From an uncultured Spirochaetaceae bacterium (lineage in GTDB: Bacteria; Spirochaetota; Spirochaetia; Treponematales; Treponemataceae), in the NCBI GenBank assembly GCA_902789325.1, contig CADANN010000003.1, positions 19,529 through 83,528 on the forward strand: a stretch of 64,000 bases of DNA, read 5' to 3'. Below the pieces are notes generated by a model. That model did not search any database. It was not told the origin of the DNA and was given only the letters and a program-made list of their open reading frames with translations. The position numbers and the translations under genes are program-made. Positions 17,551 through 25,701 of the stretch are shown one piece after another (positions within the stretch are counted from its first letter, which is position 1; each line of letters starts with the position of its first letter).

Positions 17551-17579
17551 ATATTATAGAAATTGCGCATTTGTGTCAA
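17551..17579 (-). promoter_or_regulatory. Promoter of tRNA-Leu-Gly-Gly
   Basis: On the minus strand a perfect TTGACA (17574-17579), a 17-nt spacer and TAATAT (17551-17556) lie about 40 bp upstream of tRNA-Leu. Confidence 0.88.
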
Positions 17580-17586
17580 GGCAATC

Positions 17587-17614
17587 TTGAATAATAATAG
17601 CGAAATTATATAAT
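17587..17614 (+). promoter_or_regulatory. Promoter placed for a leaderless mRNA
   Basis: TTGAAT (17587-17592), 16 nt and a perfect TATAAT (17609-17614). The next ATG is at 17622, seven bases after the -10 element, where transcription itself would start. No ribosome binding site fits between. Confidence 0.6.
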
Positions 17615-17621
17615 TAAATTT

Positions 17622-18026
17622 ATGAAAAAAACAATTTCTTTGTTTGCTATATTAACTGCGGCAATAACTCTTAATTCATGCTGGATTGCACCTGTATATC
17701 AGGATTATGAGACAGTAGGGAAGGTTTGTTATTTTAAGGATTATGAAACCATGCGTGCTGTTACTGTTGCAAAAATTAATAAGTCATTTACTGACTGGCA
17801 TTGGAGTACAAAGGAATTTGATAAAAAAATAGATCAGTATAAAAATAATATAAATAAAAATGATGAAGATTTTGAATATCTTACTACAAATAACTATGAA
17901 TGGTGCGTTAGAAATGATACTTCAGGTAGTAAGGTTATTTTGAAAGATAATAAAACAAAAATCAGTTCTGAATACTATTGGATTACTAATAAAGATGGTG
18001 AAAGTGTAGTGTTCTACAAGAATTAA
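17622..18026 (+). CDS. Small lipoprotein, possibly leaderless
   Basis: A 134-aa protein with signal peptide and lipobox LNSC (Cys about 20). The mature part has no family I recognise; it is hydrophilic with many Lys, Asn and Tyr (KINKSFTDWHWSTKEFDKK). It lies alone between two tRNA groups that run on the opposite strand. No Shine-Dalgarno sequence precedes ATG 17622, and the -10 element ends only seven bases before it, so the mRNA may begin at the start codon. The signal peptide in the right place supports a real gene, though it could be lineage-specific. Confidence 0.65.
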   Translation: MKKTISLFAILTAAITLNSCWIAPVYQDYETVGKVCYFKDYETMRAVTVAKINKSFTDWHWSTKEFDKKIDQYKNNINKNDEDFEYLTTNNYEWCVRNDTSGSKVILKDNKTKISSEYYWITNKDGESVVFYKN

Positions 18027-18070
18027 AGTAAAAGTTCGAATCCTTTCAGACGCAAATCACTGAAATCTAT

Positions 18071-18106
18071 AAAAAAAACTCCTGTAATATTGTAATTACA
18101 GGAGTT
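18071..18106 (-). terminator. Terminator after tRNA-Arg
   Basis: ACTCCTGTAAT and ATTACAGGAGT form a perfect 11-bp stem; on the minus strand it is followed by seven or more T's. It ends 22 bp after tRNA-Arg and may also stop the lipoprotein transcript from the other side. Confidence 0.88.
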
Positions 18107-18127
18107 CTTATGTTATCTCTTTATTTA

Positions 18128-18201
18128 TGCGTCTGAGAGGATTCGAACCTCCTACCTACGGATTCGAAGTCCGTTGCTCTATCCAGATGAGCTACAGGCG
18201 C
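18128..18201 (-). tRNA. tRNA-Arg (anticodon TCG)
   Basis: A 74-nt cloverleaf with anticodon stem ACGGA/TCCGT and loop CTTCGAA, T loop TTCGAAT, discriminator A. The acceptor stem GCGCCTG/CAGACGC contains one C-A mismatch at position 4-69. No CCA is encoded. Confidence 0.94.
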
Positions 18202-18228
18202 AGAGTTTTCTGGCAAATTGCCGTAAAC

Positions 18229-18260
18229 AAAAAAGGTGCAGGAAGTTGATTTCCTACACC
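18229..18260 (-). terminator. Terminator after tRNA-His
   Basis: On the minus strand GGTGTAGGAA and TTCCTGCACC form a 10-bp stem (one G-U) followed by six T's, directly after tRNA-His and before tRNA-Arg. Confidence 0.85.
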
Positions 18261-18263
18261 CAG

Positions 18264-18336
18264 GGTGCCTAGTCGGGATCGAACCGACGACAACCAGATC
18301 CACAATCTGGCGCTCTACCGCTGAACTATAGGCACC
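18264..18336 (-). tRNA. tRNA-His (anticodon GTG)
   Basis: A 73-nt gene counting the encoded extra G at -1, which pairs with C73 as in all bacterial tRNA-His. Acceptor GGTGCCTA pairs with TAGGCACC. The anticodon stem CCAGA/TCTGG has loop TTGTGGA. CCA is not encoded. Confidence 0.95.
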
Positions 18337-18341
18337 GTATT

Positions 18342-18374
18342 AAAAAAAAGCTCCTTGTTTTTGCAAGAAGCTTT
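18342..18374 (-). terminator. Terminator after tRNA-Lys
   Basis: On the minus strand AAGCTTCTTG and CAAGGAGCTT form a 10-bp stem (one wobble) with an A-rich loop, followed by eight T's. It separates tRNA-Lys from tRNA-His. Confidence 0.87.
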
Positions 18375-18376
18375 AA

Positions 18377-18449
18377 TGAGCCATGCAGGGATCGAACCTG
18401 CGACCCACAGATTAAGAGTCTGTTGCTCTACCAGCTGAGCTAATGGCCC
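18377..18449 (-). tRNA. tRNA-Lys (anticodon CTT)
   Basis: A 73-nt cloverleaf: acceptor GGGCCAT/ATGGCTC (one G-U), anticodon stem CAGAC... with loop CTCTTAA, T loop TTCGATC, discriminator A. CCA is not encoded. Confidence 0.95.
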
Positions 18450-18476
18450 GAAGTCGTGACTGACTTAGTGATAATG

Positions 18477-18505
18477 AATATATATGAAACCACATTTTTA
18501 ATCAA
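18477..18505 (-). promoter_or_regulatory. Promoter of tRNA-Lys
   Basis: On the minus strand TTGATT (18500-18505), a 17-nt spacer and TATATT (18477-18482), 27 bp before tRNA-Lys. Confidence 0.75.
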
Positions 18506-18564
18506 GTGCTTAACACGATTTTTTTAACATTTTTTTCACTTTTTTTTGATTTTTTTAATTATTT

Positions 18565-20094
18565 TTAATTTTCTGCGGTATAAACCTTCATCGTGCCAGT
18601 TTTACCCCTTATTTCTGCATCTGCAAGGAATTTAAGTTTATCAGATTCTTTTTCAAGTCTGCTTGCAGAAGCGTCTGAAATCAATAAATCAGTTTTATAA
18701 GTTTTACAAAGGGATTCAAGCCTGCTAGCTGTATTTACAGTATCTCCAATTACTGTATATTCCATGCGGTTTGCAGCGCCAATAGTTCCTGCAAAAACGG
18801 GGCCTGTATGAATGCCGATTCCAAAACGAACTGCTGGTAAACCTTCCTTCAAAAAATCTTTATTAACTTCTATAAGAGCTTTTCTCATATCAATGGCTGC
18901 TTCAAATGCATCTTTAGCGCTATTATCAGATTTTACCGGTGCACCAAAAATTGCCATTATGGCATCACCAATATATTTATTGATAATTCCGTGGTGGCGG
19001 GTTATGCACTGGCCGAGGGCTGTAAAATATTTATTCAAAAGACTTACAACTTCTACGGCTTCCATCTTTTCGCTCATTGCCGTAAAGCTTCGTATATCAC
19101 AGAATAGAACAGTAACTTCACGTGTTTCTCCGCCAAGTCCCGACAATCCATCTGATTCTTTTTCTTTCATAAGATAGTCACGAACTTCTGGATCTACGAT
19201 TTTTCCAAAAGTGTCACGCATGAATTCTTTTTCTGCAAGGGAATCAGCCATATCGTTAAAACTGTCTGCAAGAATTCCAAGCTCATCTGAAGTAACTATG
19301 CCAACGCGGCTTTTATAATCTCCGTCTTTGATTCTTTTAGAAGCCTGTGTCAGCTTGTTCAGTGGATTTATAATCAGCCTTGAAAGTGAAAGCGTGATTA
19401 CAAAAGCAATAATAAGCAGAAGAATAGATACAAATACAATTCCCCAGTTTAACATAAGATTGTTATTAATATGGATGGCAATGTAACTTGTGAGCAGCAT
19501 TACAACTGGAAAAACTGAAGTTACCATAAAACAAAAAAGCATAAGGTGCTTTAAAGATGGTCTGAAAGAAAATCCGCTGCGGCTTATATGTCCTTCCGGG
19601 AAAACTTTAGGCAGCAAAATAACTCGGTTTAGAATTTCAATTGCAAGATAGGAGAGAGTCCAGGCTGTCATTCCGGAAAAGAGAGCAAAGGCCCAGCTGG
19701 AAATCAATATTCCTTTTACATGAATTGCAAACTGTGCTCTTGCATGAATTACAAAAGGGATTTCTATAAAATAGTAAAGGTTCCAGCCGATTACCGATGA
19801 AAGCGAAAAGACAGAAGGAATTTCTGCAACGTTTTTTACAATCTTTTCATCGCTCTTAAAGATTTTTTTTGAATATATGATACAGACAATTGTAGGTACA
19901 AGGAAAGCAAAGAAAGTTGCGATGTTTGCAAAATGATTTCCTTTTAAGTATGATTCCCATTTTTGAGTGTTTTCAGCATCAAGAATGGGAATTGAAATCA
20001 TTTTAGGTACCATTACAGCAATGGCGTTCGAAAGAACAACAATAAGGCCATAAAATCGAATCATCTTTGCAATGAACTTTTTATTTACTTCCAT
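18565..20094 (-). CDS. Membrane-bound class III adenylate cyclase with HAMP domain
   Basis: The enzyme makes cAMP from ATP. This 509-aa protein has an N-terminal membrane region of about six helices, a HAMP linker (residues about 240-290, ending DELGILADSFNDMADSLAEK) and a C-terminal cyclase domain (about 320-495). The two metal Asp residues lie in LFCDIRSFTAMSE and INKYIGDAIMAIFG. The Lys in NKYIGD and the Asp in EYTVIGDTVNTASRLE are the adenine-specifying pair, so ATP rather than GTP is likely. It probably senses something in or outside the membrane. It stands alone, diverging from the flagellar operon at 20156. Confidence 0.9.
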   Translation of the reverse strand: MEVNKKFIAKMIRFYGLIVVLSNAIAVMVPKMISIPILDAENTQKWESYLKGNHFANIATFFAFLVPTIVCIIYSKKIFKSDEKIVKNVAEIPSVFSLSSVIGWNLYYFIEIPFVIHARAQFAIHVKGILISSWAFALFSGMTAWTLSYLAIEILNRVILLPKVFPEGHISRSGFSFRPSLKHLMLFCFMVTSVFPVVMLLTSYIAIHINNNLMLNWGIVFVSILLLIIAFVITLSLSRLIINPLNKLTQASKRIKDGDYKSRVGIVTSDELGILADSFNDMADSLAEKEFMRDTFGKIVDPEVRDYLMKEKESDGLSGLGGETREVTVLFCDIRSFTAMSEKMEAVEVVSLLNKYFTALGQCITRHHGIINKYIGDAIMAIFGAPVKSDNSAKDAFEAAIDMRKALIEVNKDFLKEGLPAVRFGIGIHTGPVFAGTIGAANRMEYTVIGDTVNTASRLESLCKTYKTDLLISDASASRLEKESDKLKFLADAEIRGKTGTMKVYTAEN

Positions 20095-20155
20095 TCTTCT
20101 ATTATAGCATAGAATTTTCAGCCTTCAAGAAAATTGGTTTTTATTAAAAAAAATC

Positions 20156-20182
20156 TAAACAAAAATTTTCAAACTCCGATAT
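20156..20182 (+). promoter_or_regulatory. Sigma-28 (FliA) promoter of flgN-flgK-flgL-fliW-csrA
   Basis: TAAA (20156-20159), exactly 15 nt, then TCCGATAT (20175-20182). The flagellar sigma-28/sigma-D consensus is TAAA-N15-GCCGATAT, so there is one mismatch. It lies 51 bp upstream of flgN. Confidence 0.85.
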
Positions 20183-20233
20183 TCAAAGAGAACGACCATA
20201 ATTTATTAATGGGTATTAATCAGGAGTTTTGAG

Positions 20234-20671
20234 ATGGACGAATTAATTAAAGAGTACGCTACAGTTCTTGCAGAAGAGGAAAATCTTCTTGACCGCCTTG
20301 CAGATAAGCAGCAGAGACTTCGTAAGGCAATTACAGAAAAGGACTGGGAAAGTCTTGTTGGTCATATTAATGAAGTAAACTTGATTTCCGACAGCTTCCA
20401 GAAATTTGATGTTCGTCGTGATGAAATCCAGAATCAGCTTAAAACAGATGAAATTAAGCCATATTTCGAACGTCTTGGTCGGCTCCGCACAAAACTTCTT
20501 AAATGTAAGGTAGAAAATCAGGTTATTTCTAACTATGTAAATGTAACCCGTGAGTTTATTGCAGAAGTGGTAGAGAAGGCTTTGCCACAGACACGCAATA
20601 AAAATTATACAAAGTACGGCACTGTTACTCAGCCAAAACCAGCAAGTGTACTGGTAGATGTGAGGGGGTAA
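20234..20671 (+). CDS. flgN: FlgN-family flagellar chaperone
   Basis: FlgN escorts the hook-filament junction proteins FlgK and FlgL to the flagellar export apparatus. This 145-aa protein is almost wholly helical (DELIKEYATVLAEEENLLDRL; RLRKAITEKDWESLVGHINE), with length and pattern typical of FlgN. Sequence conservation in this family is low, so position supports the call: it starts the operon, 51 bp after a sigma-28 promoter and 3 bp before flgK. SD AGGAG lies 7 nt before ATG 20234. The last residues are basic and rich in Lys and Asn. Confidence 0.82.
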   Translation: MDELIKEYATVLAEEENLLDRLADKQQRLRKAITEKDWESLVGHINEVNLISDSFQKFDVRRDEIQNQLKTDEIKPYFERLGRLRTKLLKCKVENQVISNYVNVTREFIAEVVEKALPQTRNKNYTKYGTVTQPKPASVLVDVRG

Positions 20672-20674
20672 GTT

Positions 20675-22549
20675 ATGGGATCAACTTTCTCTGGAATTGA
20701 ATTAGGAAAACGCAGCATAATGGCAAATCAGGATGCCATCACTACTGCAGGTCATAACATTTCAAATGCAAATACAGAAGGCTATAGCCGCCAGCGTGTT
20801 CAGATTAAGGAATTTGATCCGCTTTATAAGCCGGATTTGGAAAGACTTGAGCGCCCGGGCCTTATTGGTCAGGGAGTTGATGTTCAGTCAATTAATCGTA
20901 TCCGCGATGAACTTCTTGATGAAAGAATTGTTGCTCAGGCAAATCAGGAATCTTACTGGGATACCCGCTCAAAATACTACACCATGATTGAACAGATTTA
21001 TAACGAGCCGGATGATATTTCAGTCCGTTCAAATATGGATAAGTTCTGGGAAGCATGGCAGGAGCTTTCAATTAATCCGGAAAGCAAGGCTGCACGTCAG
21101 GCTGTTGTTACAAGAGCAGAAACTCTTACTGATTCAATCAAGCAACGCTGGGAAGCTTTGGATGGTGTAGGTAATCTTATTGATGGCGATATTGAAGCTA
21201 CCGTAAAACAGGTAAACTCTTACGCAAGACAGATTGCAGACTGTAATGCAGAAATTGTCCGCAGCCGCGCAATGGGTGATAATCCAAACGATTTGCTTGA
21301 CCGCCGCGACCTTTTAGTTGATAAACTTTCAAAACTCATAGATATTTCTACAGATCAGCGCGACAGCGACGAGTTTATGGTTCACGTTGGTGGCCGTGTT
21401 ATCGTTCAGGGAAATATTGCACGCGAAATTGACCTTGTTCCTCGCTTTGATGATACAGGTTACAGCAAACTTGTATGGAAAGATACAGGAAATGATGCTG
21501 TTTTCAAGGGCGGTACTCTGGGTGCATTGGTTGAGCTTCGTGATGTTGATGTTCGTAACGAAATTCAGACTTTGAATACAATGACTATGAACTTTGCAGA
21601 CCTTGTAAACGATGTTCACCGCAATGCAGTTGGTGCAAATAAGGTTACAGGGCTTGATTTCTTTACTCAGCATAGTTTTGTAGAAAATGCAAACGGTAAC
21701 TTTGACCGAAACGGAAATGGTGAACTTGATACTTCTTACGTATTCCGTTTTTCTGGTACAAATGCTCTTGATAAACAGCAGCAGGTTGGAATTGAAGGTG
21801 TAATGACCTTTAGCGGCTCTACAGGTAATGTTCAGGTTCCTTATTTCCATACAGATACTGTAGAAACTGTTATCGCCCGTATAAATGACAGCACAAGTGA
21901 AGTTAAGGCTTATCTTGATAAGAATAATCACCTCGTTTTGAAGGCTACTACAGCTCAGAGCATAGATAATCCTGATTTTGTAATCCGTCATGTAGAAGAC
22001 TCAGGTTATTTCTTAGCTGGATATTCAGGAATTCTTGCCGGAACTGGCCAAGAAGGTGCTTATGATTTTGCCCAGGCTGATGCTGTAAATGCTTTGGCTG
22101 GTGGCGCTCAGTTTGCAGTTTCTCCGGTATTTAATCCTTCTGCTTATATCGAAGTAAATCAGGTAATCAGAAATGATGTAATGAGCGTTGCAGCAGGCTA
22201 TATGGATGCTGCTGGAACAGCACCTACAGGTGACGGCCGTGCCGCAGTTGAAATTGCAGCTATCCGTAATACAAGTGTTATGGTTGGCGGAATGAAGACC
22301 TTTGATGACTACTTTGCAGATACAGTTACAAATGTTGGTCTAAAAGGTGAACAGGCAGAAACAAATCTTTTGAGTCAGAATGCAATTATGGATGACCTTC
22401 GTAATCTTCGCGACTCAATCAGTGGTGTAAATATTGATGAAGAACTTGCCGAAATCATGAAGTTCCAGCATGGCTACAATGCTGCGGCAAAGTTTGTAAC
22501 AGTTTGGGATAGTTTGATAGACACGGTAATTAACCGTCTAGGTGTATAA
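20675..22549 (+). CDS. flgK: Flagellar hook-associated protein 1 (FlgK)
   Basis: FlgK forms the first junction ring between hook and filament. The 624-aa protein has the conserved D0/D1 start (GSTFSGIELGKRSIMANQDA, then HNISNANTEGYSRQRVQIK) and the matching C-terminal helix (AEIMKFQHGYNAAAKFVTVW, then LIDTVINRLG). The middle, about 300-540, is the variable domain exposed on the surface. GAGGGGG lies 6 nt before ATG 20675. It follows flgN and precedes flgL, as in most flagellate bacteria; a 16-bp-stem palindromic repeat lies in the gap to flgL. Confidence 0.96.
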   Translation: MGSTFSGIELGKRSIMANQDAITTAGHNISNANTEGYSRQRVQIKEFDPLYKPDLERLERPGLIGQGVDVQSINRIRDELLDERIVAQANQESYWDTRSKYYTMIEQIYNEPDDISVRSNMDKFWEAWQELSINPESKAARQAVVTRAETLTDSIKQRWEALDGVGNLIDGDIEATVKQVNSYARQIADCNAEIVRSRAMGDNPNDLLDRRDLLVDKLSKLIDISTDQRDSDEFMVHVGGRVIVQGNIAREIDLVPRFDDTGYSKLVWKDTGNDAVFKGGTLGALVELRDVDVRNEIQTLNTMTMNFADLVNDVHRNAVGANKVTGLDFFTQHSFVENANGNFDRNGNGELDTSYVFRFSGTNALDKQQQVGIEGVMTFSGSTGNVQVPYFHTDTVETVIARINDSTSEVKAYLDKNNHLVLKATTAQSIDNPDFVIRHVEDSGYFLAGYSGILAGTGQEGAYDFAQADAVNALAGGAQFAVSPVFNPSAYIEVNQVIRNDVMSVAAGYMDAAGTAPTGDGRAAVEIAAIRNTSVMVGGMKTFDDYFADTVTNVGLKGEQAETNLLSQNAIMDDLRNLRDSISGVNIDEELAEIMKFQHGYNAAAKFVTVWDSLIDTVINRLGV

Positions 22550-22569
22550 AATATAAAGGAAAGTCATAT

Positions 22570-22615
22570 ACGAGTTCGTCAAGGCACGCTACGCTTAAAG
22601 CCTTGACAAACTCGT
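22570..22615. repeat. Long palindromic repeat with conserved loop, copy A
   Basis: Arms at 22570-22585 (ACGAGTTCGTCAAGGC) and 22600-22615 (GCCTTGACAAACTCGT) form a 16-bp stem with one mismatch around the loop ACGCTACGCTTAAA. A near-identical copy with a 15-nt loop is at 59432-59478. It fills the flgK-flgL gap and may affect mRNA ends or the relative level of the two proteins. Confidence 0.88.
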
Positions 22616-22648
22616 TTAATGGCTTTCCCTCAGGAGGATAAAGCCATT

Positions 22649-23893
22649 ATGCAGCGTATATCTAGTCAGATGAACAATAACAATACTCAAAGCAGTCTTC
22701 GTCTTCAGGAGAGCCGCCTGAACCGTGCTAATAATCAGATTGGTTCACAGCACAGAATCCAGCAACTCCGTGATGATCCTATTGCTGCAGGCCACCTGGT
22801 ACGCTACCAGTCATACCTTGGCCGTGTAAATCAGTTTGAAAAAAATGCACTTACTCTTTCAGATCAGTTTATGGTTCGTGAAGGTTACATGACAGATTCT
22901 CTTGAAATCATGCAGCGTGTTCGTGAACTTGCTGTAACAGGTGCTAACGGTATTTATACAAAAGAAGATATGGCAAATATGGCTACAGAAGTTGATGAAC
23001 TTCTTAAAGCTCTTGTTCAGAATGCCAATGCCGTAAGCGCAGACGGAAACTCAATCTTTGCCGGAACAAATACAAAAGCAACTGCTTTTGATGTTGAAAT
23101 GGGAAACGTAGAGGGCAGTGGAGTTCCTCTTATTCAGAATGTACGTTACAACGGAAATATTGATGTAAACCGCGTAGAAATTGATGAAGGAAAATATCTT
23201 GTAAACGATAATGCCGGAATTAAAACTTTCTGGGCAGAAAATCAGCAGGTATTCGGTGCAAGAGACGCTTCACAGTGGCAGGCAAGCAGCGATACTGTAA
23301 TTTCTGTAGATGGCGTAAAAGTAGAGATTAAGCAGGGCGACAATGTATATGCAGTTGCTGCAAAAATCAACAATAGTGGTGCTGCTGTAAAGGCTACAAT
23401 TGATCCTGTACGTAATGCTCTTAATTTTGAAACTACAGATGCACGTCAGCTCTGGCTTCAGGATGTAAGCGGCAGTACTCTCGAAGAACTTGGAATTATT
23501 AAGGATTCTTCTCAGCTTCCTCCATATAATCTTGCTAATGGCGCAAGACTGAGTGGTGGTTCTATGTTTGATACAGTTATCGCTTTCCGCAATGCACTTT
23601 TAGCAGGAGACCAGGAAAGTATTGGTGGACGTGTTCTTGGTGCTCTCGACAAAGGAATTGGTAGTCTTGTAACTCGTCTTGCAAAATCTGGTGCTGAATA
23701 TGAAAGAGCTCAGCTCAATGCCACAAGAAGCAGCAAACTTGCACTTGATGTAACTTCTATGGTAAGCCGTGAAGGCGACCTTGATTTTACAAAGGCAATA
23801 ACTGATCTTAAGATGCTGGACTATACAAATCAGGCAACTTTAAGCCAGGCCGGAAAAATGTACTCTTCGACATTACTTAATTACATGCGTTAG
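22649..23893 (+). CDS. flgL: Flagellar hook-associated protein 3 (FlgL)
   Basis: FlgL is the second junction protein, next to the flagellin filament. The protein is 414 aa from ATG 22649. I chose this start because AGGAGG lies 11 nt upstream and the family starts MxRIS-like (here MQRISSQMNNNNTQ). The upstream in-frame ATG at 22619 lies beside the palindromic repeat and has no ribosome site. The flagellin-like N-terminal helix (LRLQESRLNRANNQIGSQHR) and C-terminal helix (ITDLKMLDYTNQATLSQAGK) flank a variable centre. It is fourth from the end of the operon that ends with csrA. Confidence 0.95.
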   Translation: MQRISSQMNNNNTQSSLRLQESRLNRANNQIGSQHRIQQLRDDPIAAGHLVRYQSYLGRVNQFEKNALTLSDQFMVREGYMTDSLEIMQRVRELAVTGANGIYTKEDMANMATEVDELLKALVQNANAVSADGNSIFAGTNTKATAFDVEMGNVEGSGVPLIQNVRYNGNIDVNRVEIDEGKYLVNDNAGIKTFWAENQQVFGARDASQWQASSDTVISVDGVKVEIKQGDNVYAVAAKINNSGAAVKATIDPVRNALNFETTDARQLWLQDVSGSTLEELGIIKDSSQLPPYNLANGARLSGGSMFDTVIAFRNALLAGDQESIGGRVLGALDKGIGSLVTRLAKSGAEYERAQLNATRSSKLALDVTSMVSREGDLDFTKAITDLKMLDYTNQATLSQAGKMYSSTLLNYMR

Positions 23894-23905
23894 TGAGGAA
23901 AATAA

Positions 23906-24349
23906 ATGGAACTTATAACAAAAGCCCGTGGAAAAATTACAGTTACAGAAGACCATCTAATTACTATTCCCGCCGGTCTTTTTGGTTTTGAGCAATACAC
24001 AAAATATGCACTTGTTGATTCGGACTATGAACCATTTTTGTGGCTTCAGTCATGCGAAGATCCAAATCTTGCATTTCTTATTGTAGATCCATTCCTTATC
24101 TGTTCTGAATATGAAACAGATATTGATGATGCTTCTCTTAAAAAGATTGGAATTACAAAGCCTGAAGATATCATCATAATGACAATTGTTACAGTTCCAC
24201 ATGATGGTTCAGCAATTACTGCAAACTTCCAGGGACCTCTTGTAATCAACAAGAAAAATCACGAATGTATGCAGGCTATCTTAAATGATAACCGCTGGTC
24301 TACAAAAGTTGACATCGTAAAAGCTCTTAATAAGAAAGGAGACTGCTAA
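23906..24349 (+). CDS. fliW: Flagellar assembly factor FliW
   Basis: FliW binds flagellin or CsrA. When free flagellin is scarce, FliW is released from it and blocks CsrA, so flagellin mRNA is translated. The 147-aa protein opens with the usual short beta region and has the conserved [13 protein letters not shown] and [20 protein letters not shown] segments. GAGGA precedes the ATG. It lies 12 bp after flgL, and its stop overlaps the csrA start (TAATG), giving coupled, roughly equal synthesis of two proteins that bind each other. The flagellin genes it controls lie 6-8 kb away. Confidence 0.95.
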   Translation: MELITKARGKITVTEDHLITIPAGLFGFEQYTKYALVDSDYEPFLWLQSCEDPNLAFLIVDPFLICSEYETDIDDASLKKIGITKPEDIIIMTIVTVPHDGSAITANFQGPLVINKKNHECMQAILNDNRWSTKVDIVKALNKKGDC

Positions 24350-24600
24350 TGCTTATCCTTTCACGTAAAATAGACGAAAAAATCAAGATAGGGACAGATA
24401 TCACTATTACTCTGATTGATGTTCACGGAGATCAGGTAAAGATTGGCGTTGAAGCTCCTAAGGATGTAAAAGTATTCCGTCAGGAAGTTTTTGATGCCAT
24501 CCAGAATGAAAATAAAGCAGCTGTTGTGGACACTCAGGAATCAGGAAATGAAAAAGCCATTTCTGCAATGAGCGCACTCAGCAAGCTTCTTAAGAAATAG
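24349..24600 (+). CDS. csrA: Translational regulator CsrA
   Basis: CsrA is a small dimeric RNA-binding protein that recognises GGA in hairpin loops and blocks ribosome binding. The 83-aa protein starts [20 protein letters not shown], the classic form, with Arg 6 present. It also has [20 protein letters not shown], including the R44-type arginine that contacts RNA. A C-terminal tail of about 25 residues is longer than in E. coli CsrA (61 aa). It is the last gene of the operon, 11 bp of overlap with the convergent tsaB. Likely targets are the two flaB leaders at 31197 and 32410-32449. Confidence 0.96.
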   Translation: MLILSRKIDEKIKIGTDITITLIDVHGDQVKIGVEAPKDVKVFRQEVFDAIQNENKAAVVDTQESGNEKAISAMSALSKLLKK

Positions 24601-25270
24601 TACCGTTGAGCTTAAGCTCAGCTTCACTTGCACGTAAATAAACCGGACCGTCAAAATCTTTTAGCGGTTCGGCTTTTTTTTCTATAAGCTCTTCTGTAAT
24701 CTGAATAAGAGATTCTGCAGTTTCTGGTCTTGTTTCTGGAACAAGATAATTTTTATCACCATAAACTGCTTTTAATTTTTCTGTTAATTTTGCTGCATCA
24801 GGTCCGCATACTAAAATGCTTTCAAAATCTTTTACAGCCTCTGTGATTTTAGAAACTTCATAATCATCATCTTTAAGAAGGATTTTATCTCCATCTGTAA
24901 AACTCGCATAAAATTTATCTTTGTTTGCATCTATACAAGAAAGAAGGGGAAGATTAAAATTCTTATAAGCAAAGGCATATGCTTCAAGTGAAGAAATACC
25001 ATAAACTGGAACACCATAAGCTAATTCAATTGCCTTAAGGGCAGAAATACCAAGACGCAAGCCTGTAAAACTTCCTGGTCCAATTGTAAGACAAGTTGCA
25101 TTCAAATCGGCTGCAGTCAAATCAGCTTTTTTCAAAAGTTCATCAATTGAAGGAACAAGAATTTCAGACTGTCTCATTCCAATATCATAAGTTGCGGAAA
25201 TAAATTTATTTTCAGTTTTAACAGCAAGAGAGATTCGTGTAACAGCGCAATCCAAAGCAAGAATATTCAT
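24590..25270 (-). CDS. tsaB: tRNA threonylcarbamoyladenosine biosynthesis protein TsaB
   Basis: TsaB is the inactive-kinase-fold partner of TsaD and TsaE that makes the t6A37 modification on ANN-decoding tRNAs. The 226-aa protein begins [20 protein letters not shown], close to the family's LAIDTS motif, and has [20 protein letters not shown], the most conserved TsaB segment. The start overlaps the tsaE stop by one base (TAATG). Its 3' end overlaps csrA by 11 bp. TsaD is not in this window. Confidence 0.93.
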   Translation of the reverse strand: MNILALDCAVTRISLAVKTENKFISATYDIGMRQSEILVPSIDELLKKADLTAADLNATCLTIGPGSFTGLRLGISALKAIELAYGVPVYGISSLEAYAFAYKNFNLPLLSCIDANKDKFYASFTDGDKILLKDDDYEVSKITEAVKDFESILVCGPDAAKLTEKLKAVYGDKNYLVPETRPETAESLIQITEELIEKKAEPLKDFDGPVYLRASEAELKLNGTIS

Positions 25271-25701
25271 TATATTTCTCCATTGTTCCAGTTTTCAATT
25301 TCTATGAGACGGCTTCCGTCGTCCTGTGGAGTAAGTCGCAAAATTATAGTACGTGACGGTAGTTCTTCCATAATCTTTTCAGACCATTCAATTATGCTGA
25401 CTCCGTCTCCATAAATCATGTCATCTGTACCCAGATTTACAAAATCTTCACCACCTTCAAGACGATATACATCCATATGATAAAGAGGCATTTTGCCATA
25501 GTATTCGCTGATTAAACAGAAAGTAGGGCTTGTAATGGTTTCTGAAATTCCAAGAGCCTGTGCAATACCTTTTGTGATTGTAGTTTTGCCGGCAGCTAAA
25601 GTTCCCTGCATGGCAATAACGTCACCTTTTTTAAGCTTGTTGCCAATCCTGACACCAAGTGCAATAGTTTCTTCTGGAGATTTAGTTGTGAATGTTAACA
25701 A
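25270..25701 (-). CDS. tsaE: tRNA threonylcarbamoyladenosine biosynthesis ATPase TsaE
   Basis: TsaE is the small ATPase that drives the TsaB-TsaD cycle in t6A synthesis. The 143-aa protein has the P-loop region GTLAAGKTTITKGIAQALG, where AAGKT replaces the usual GAGKT, then the TSPTFCLISEY segment and the DVYRLEGGEDFVNLG and IIEWSEKI motifs of the family. The start is TTG at 25701, overlapping the upstream 87-aa gene by 7 bp. It is translated together with tsaB. Confidence 0.92.
   Translation of the reverse strand: MLTFTTKSPEETIALGVRIGNKLKKGDVIAMQGTLAAGKTTITKGIAQALGISETITSPTFCLISEYYGKMPLYHMDVYRLEGGEDFVNLGTDDMIYGDGVSIIEWSEKIMEELPSRTIILRLTPQDDGSRLIEIENWNNGEI

Noticed and set aside
22619..22648. 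An earlier ATG for flgL that would add ten residues.
   Set aside because: It sits beside the palindromic repeat without a ribosome site; AGGAGG and the family start MQRIS point to 22649.
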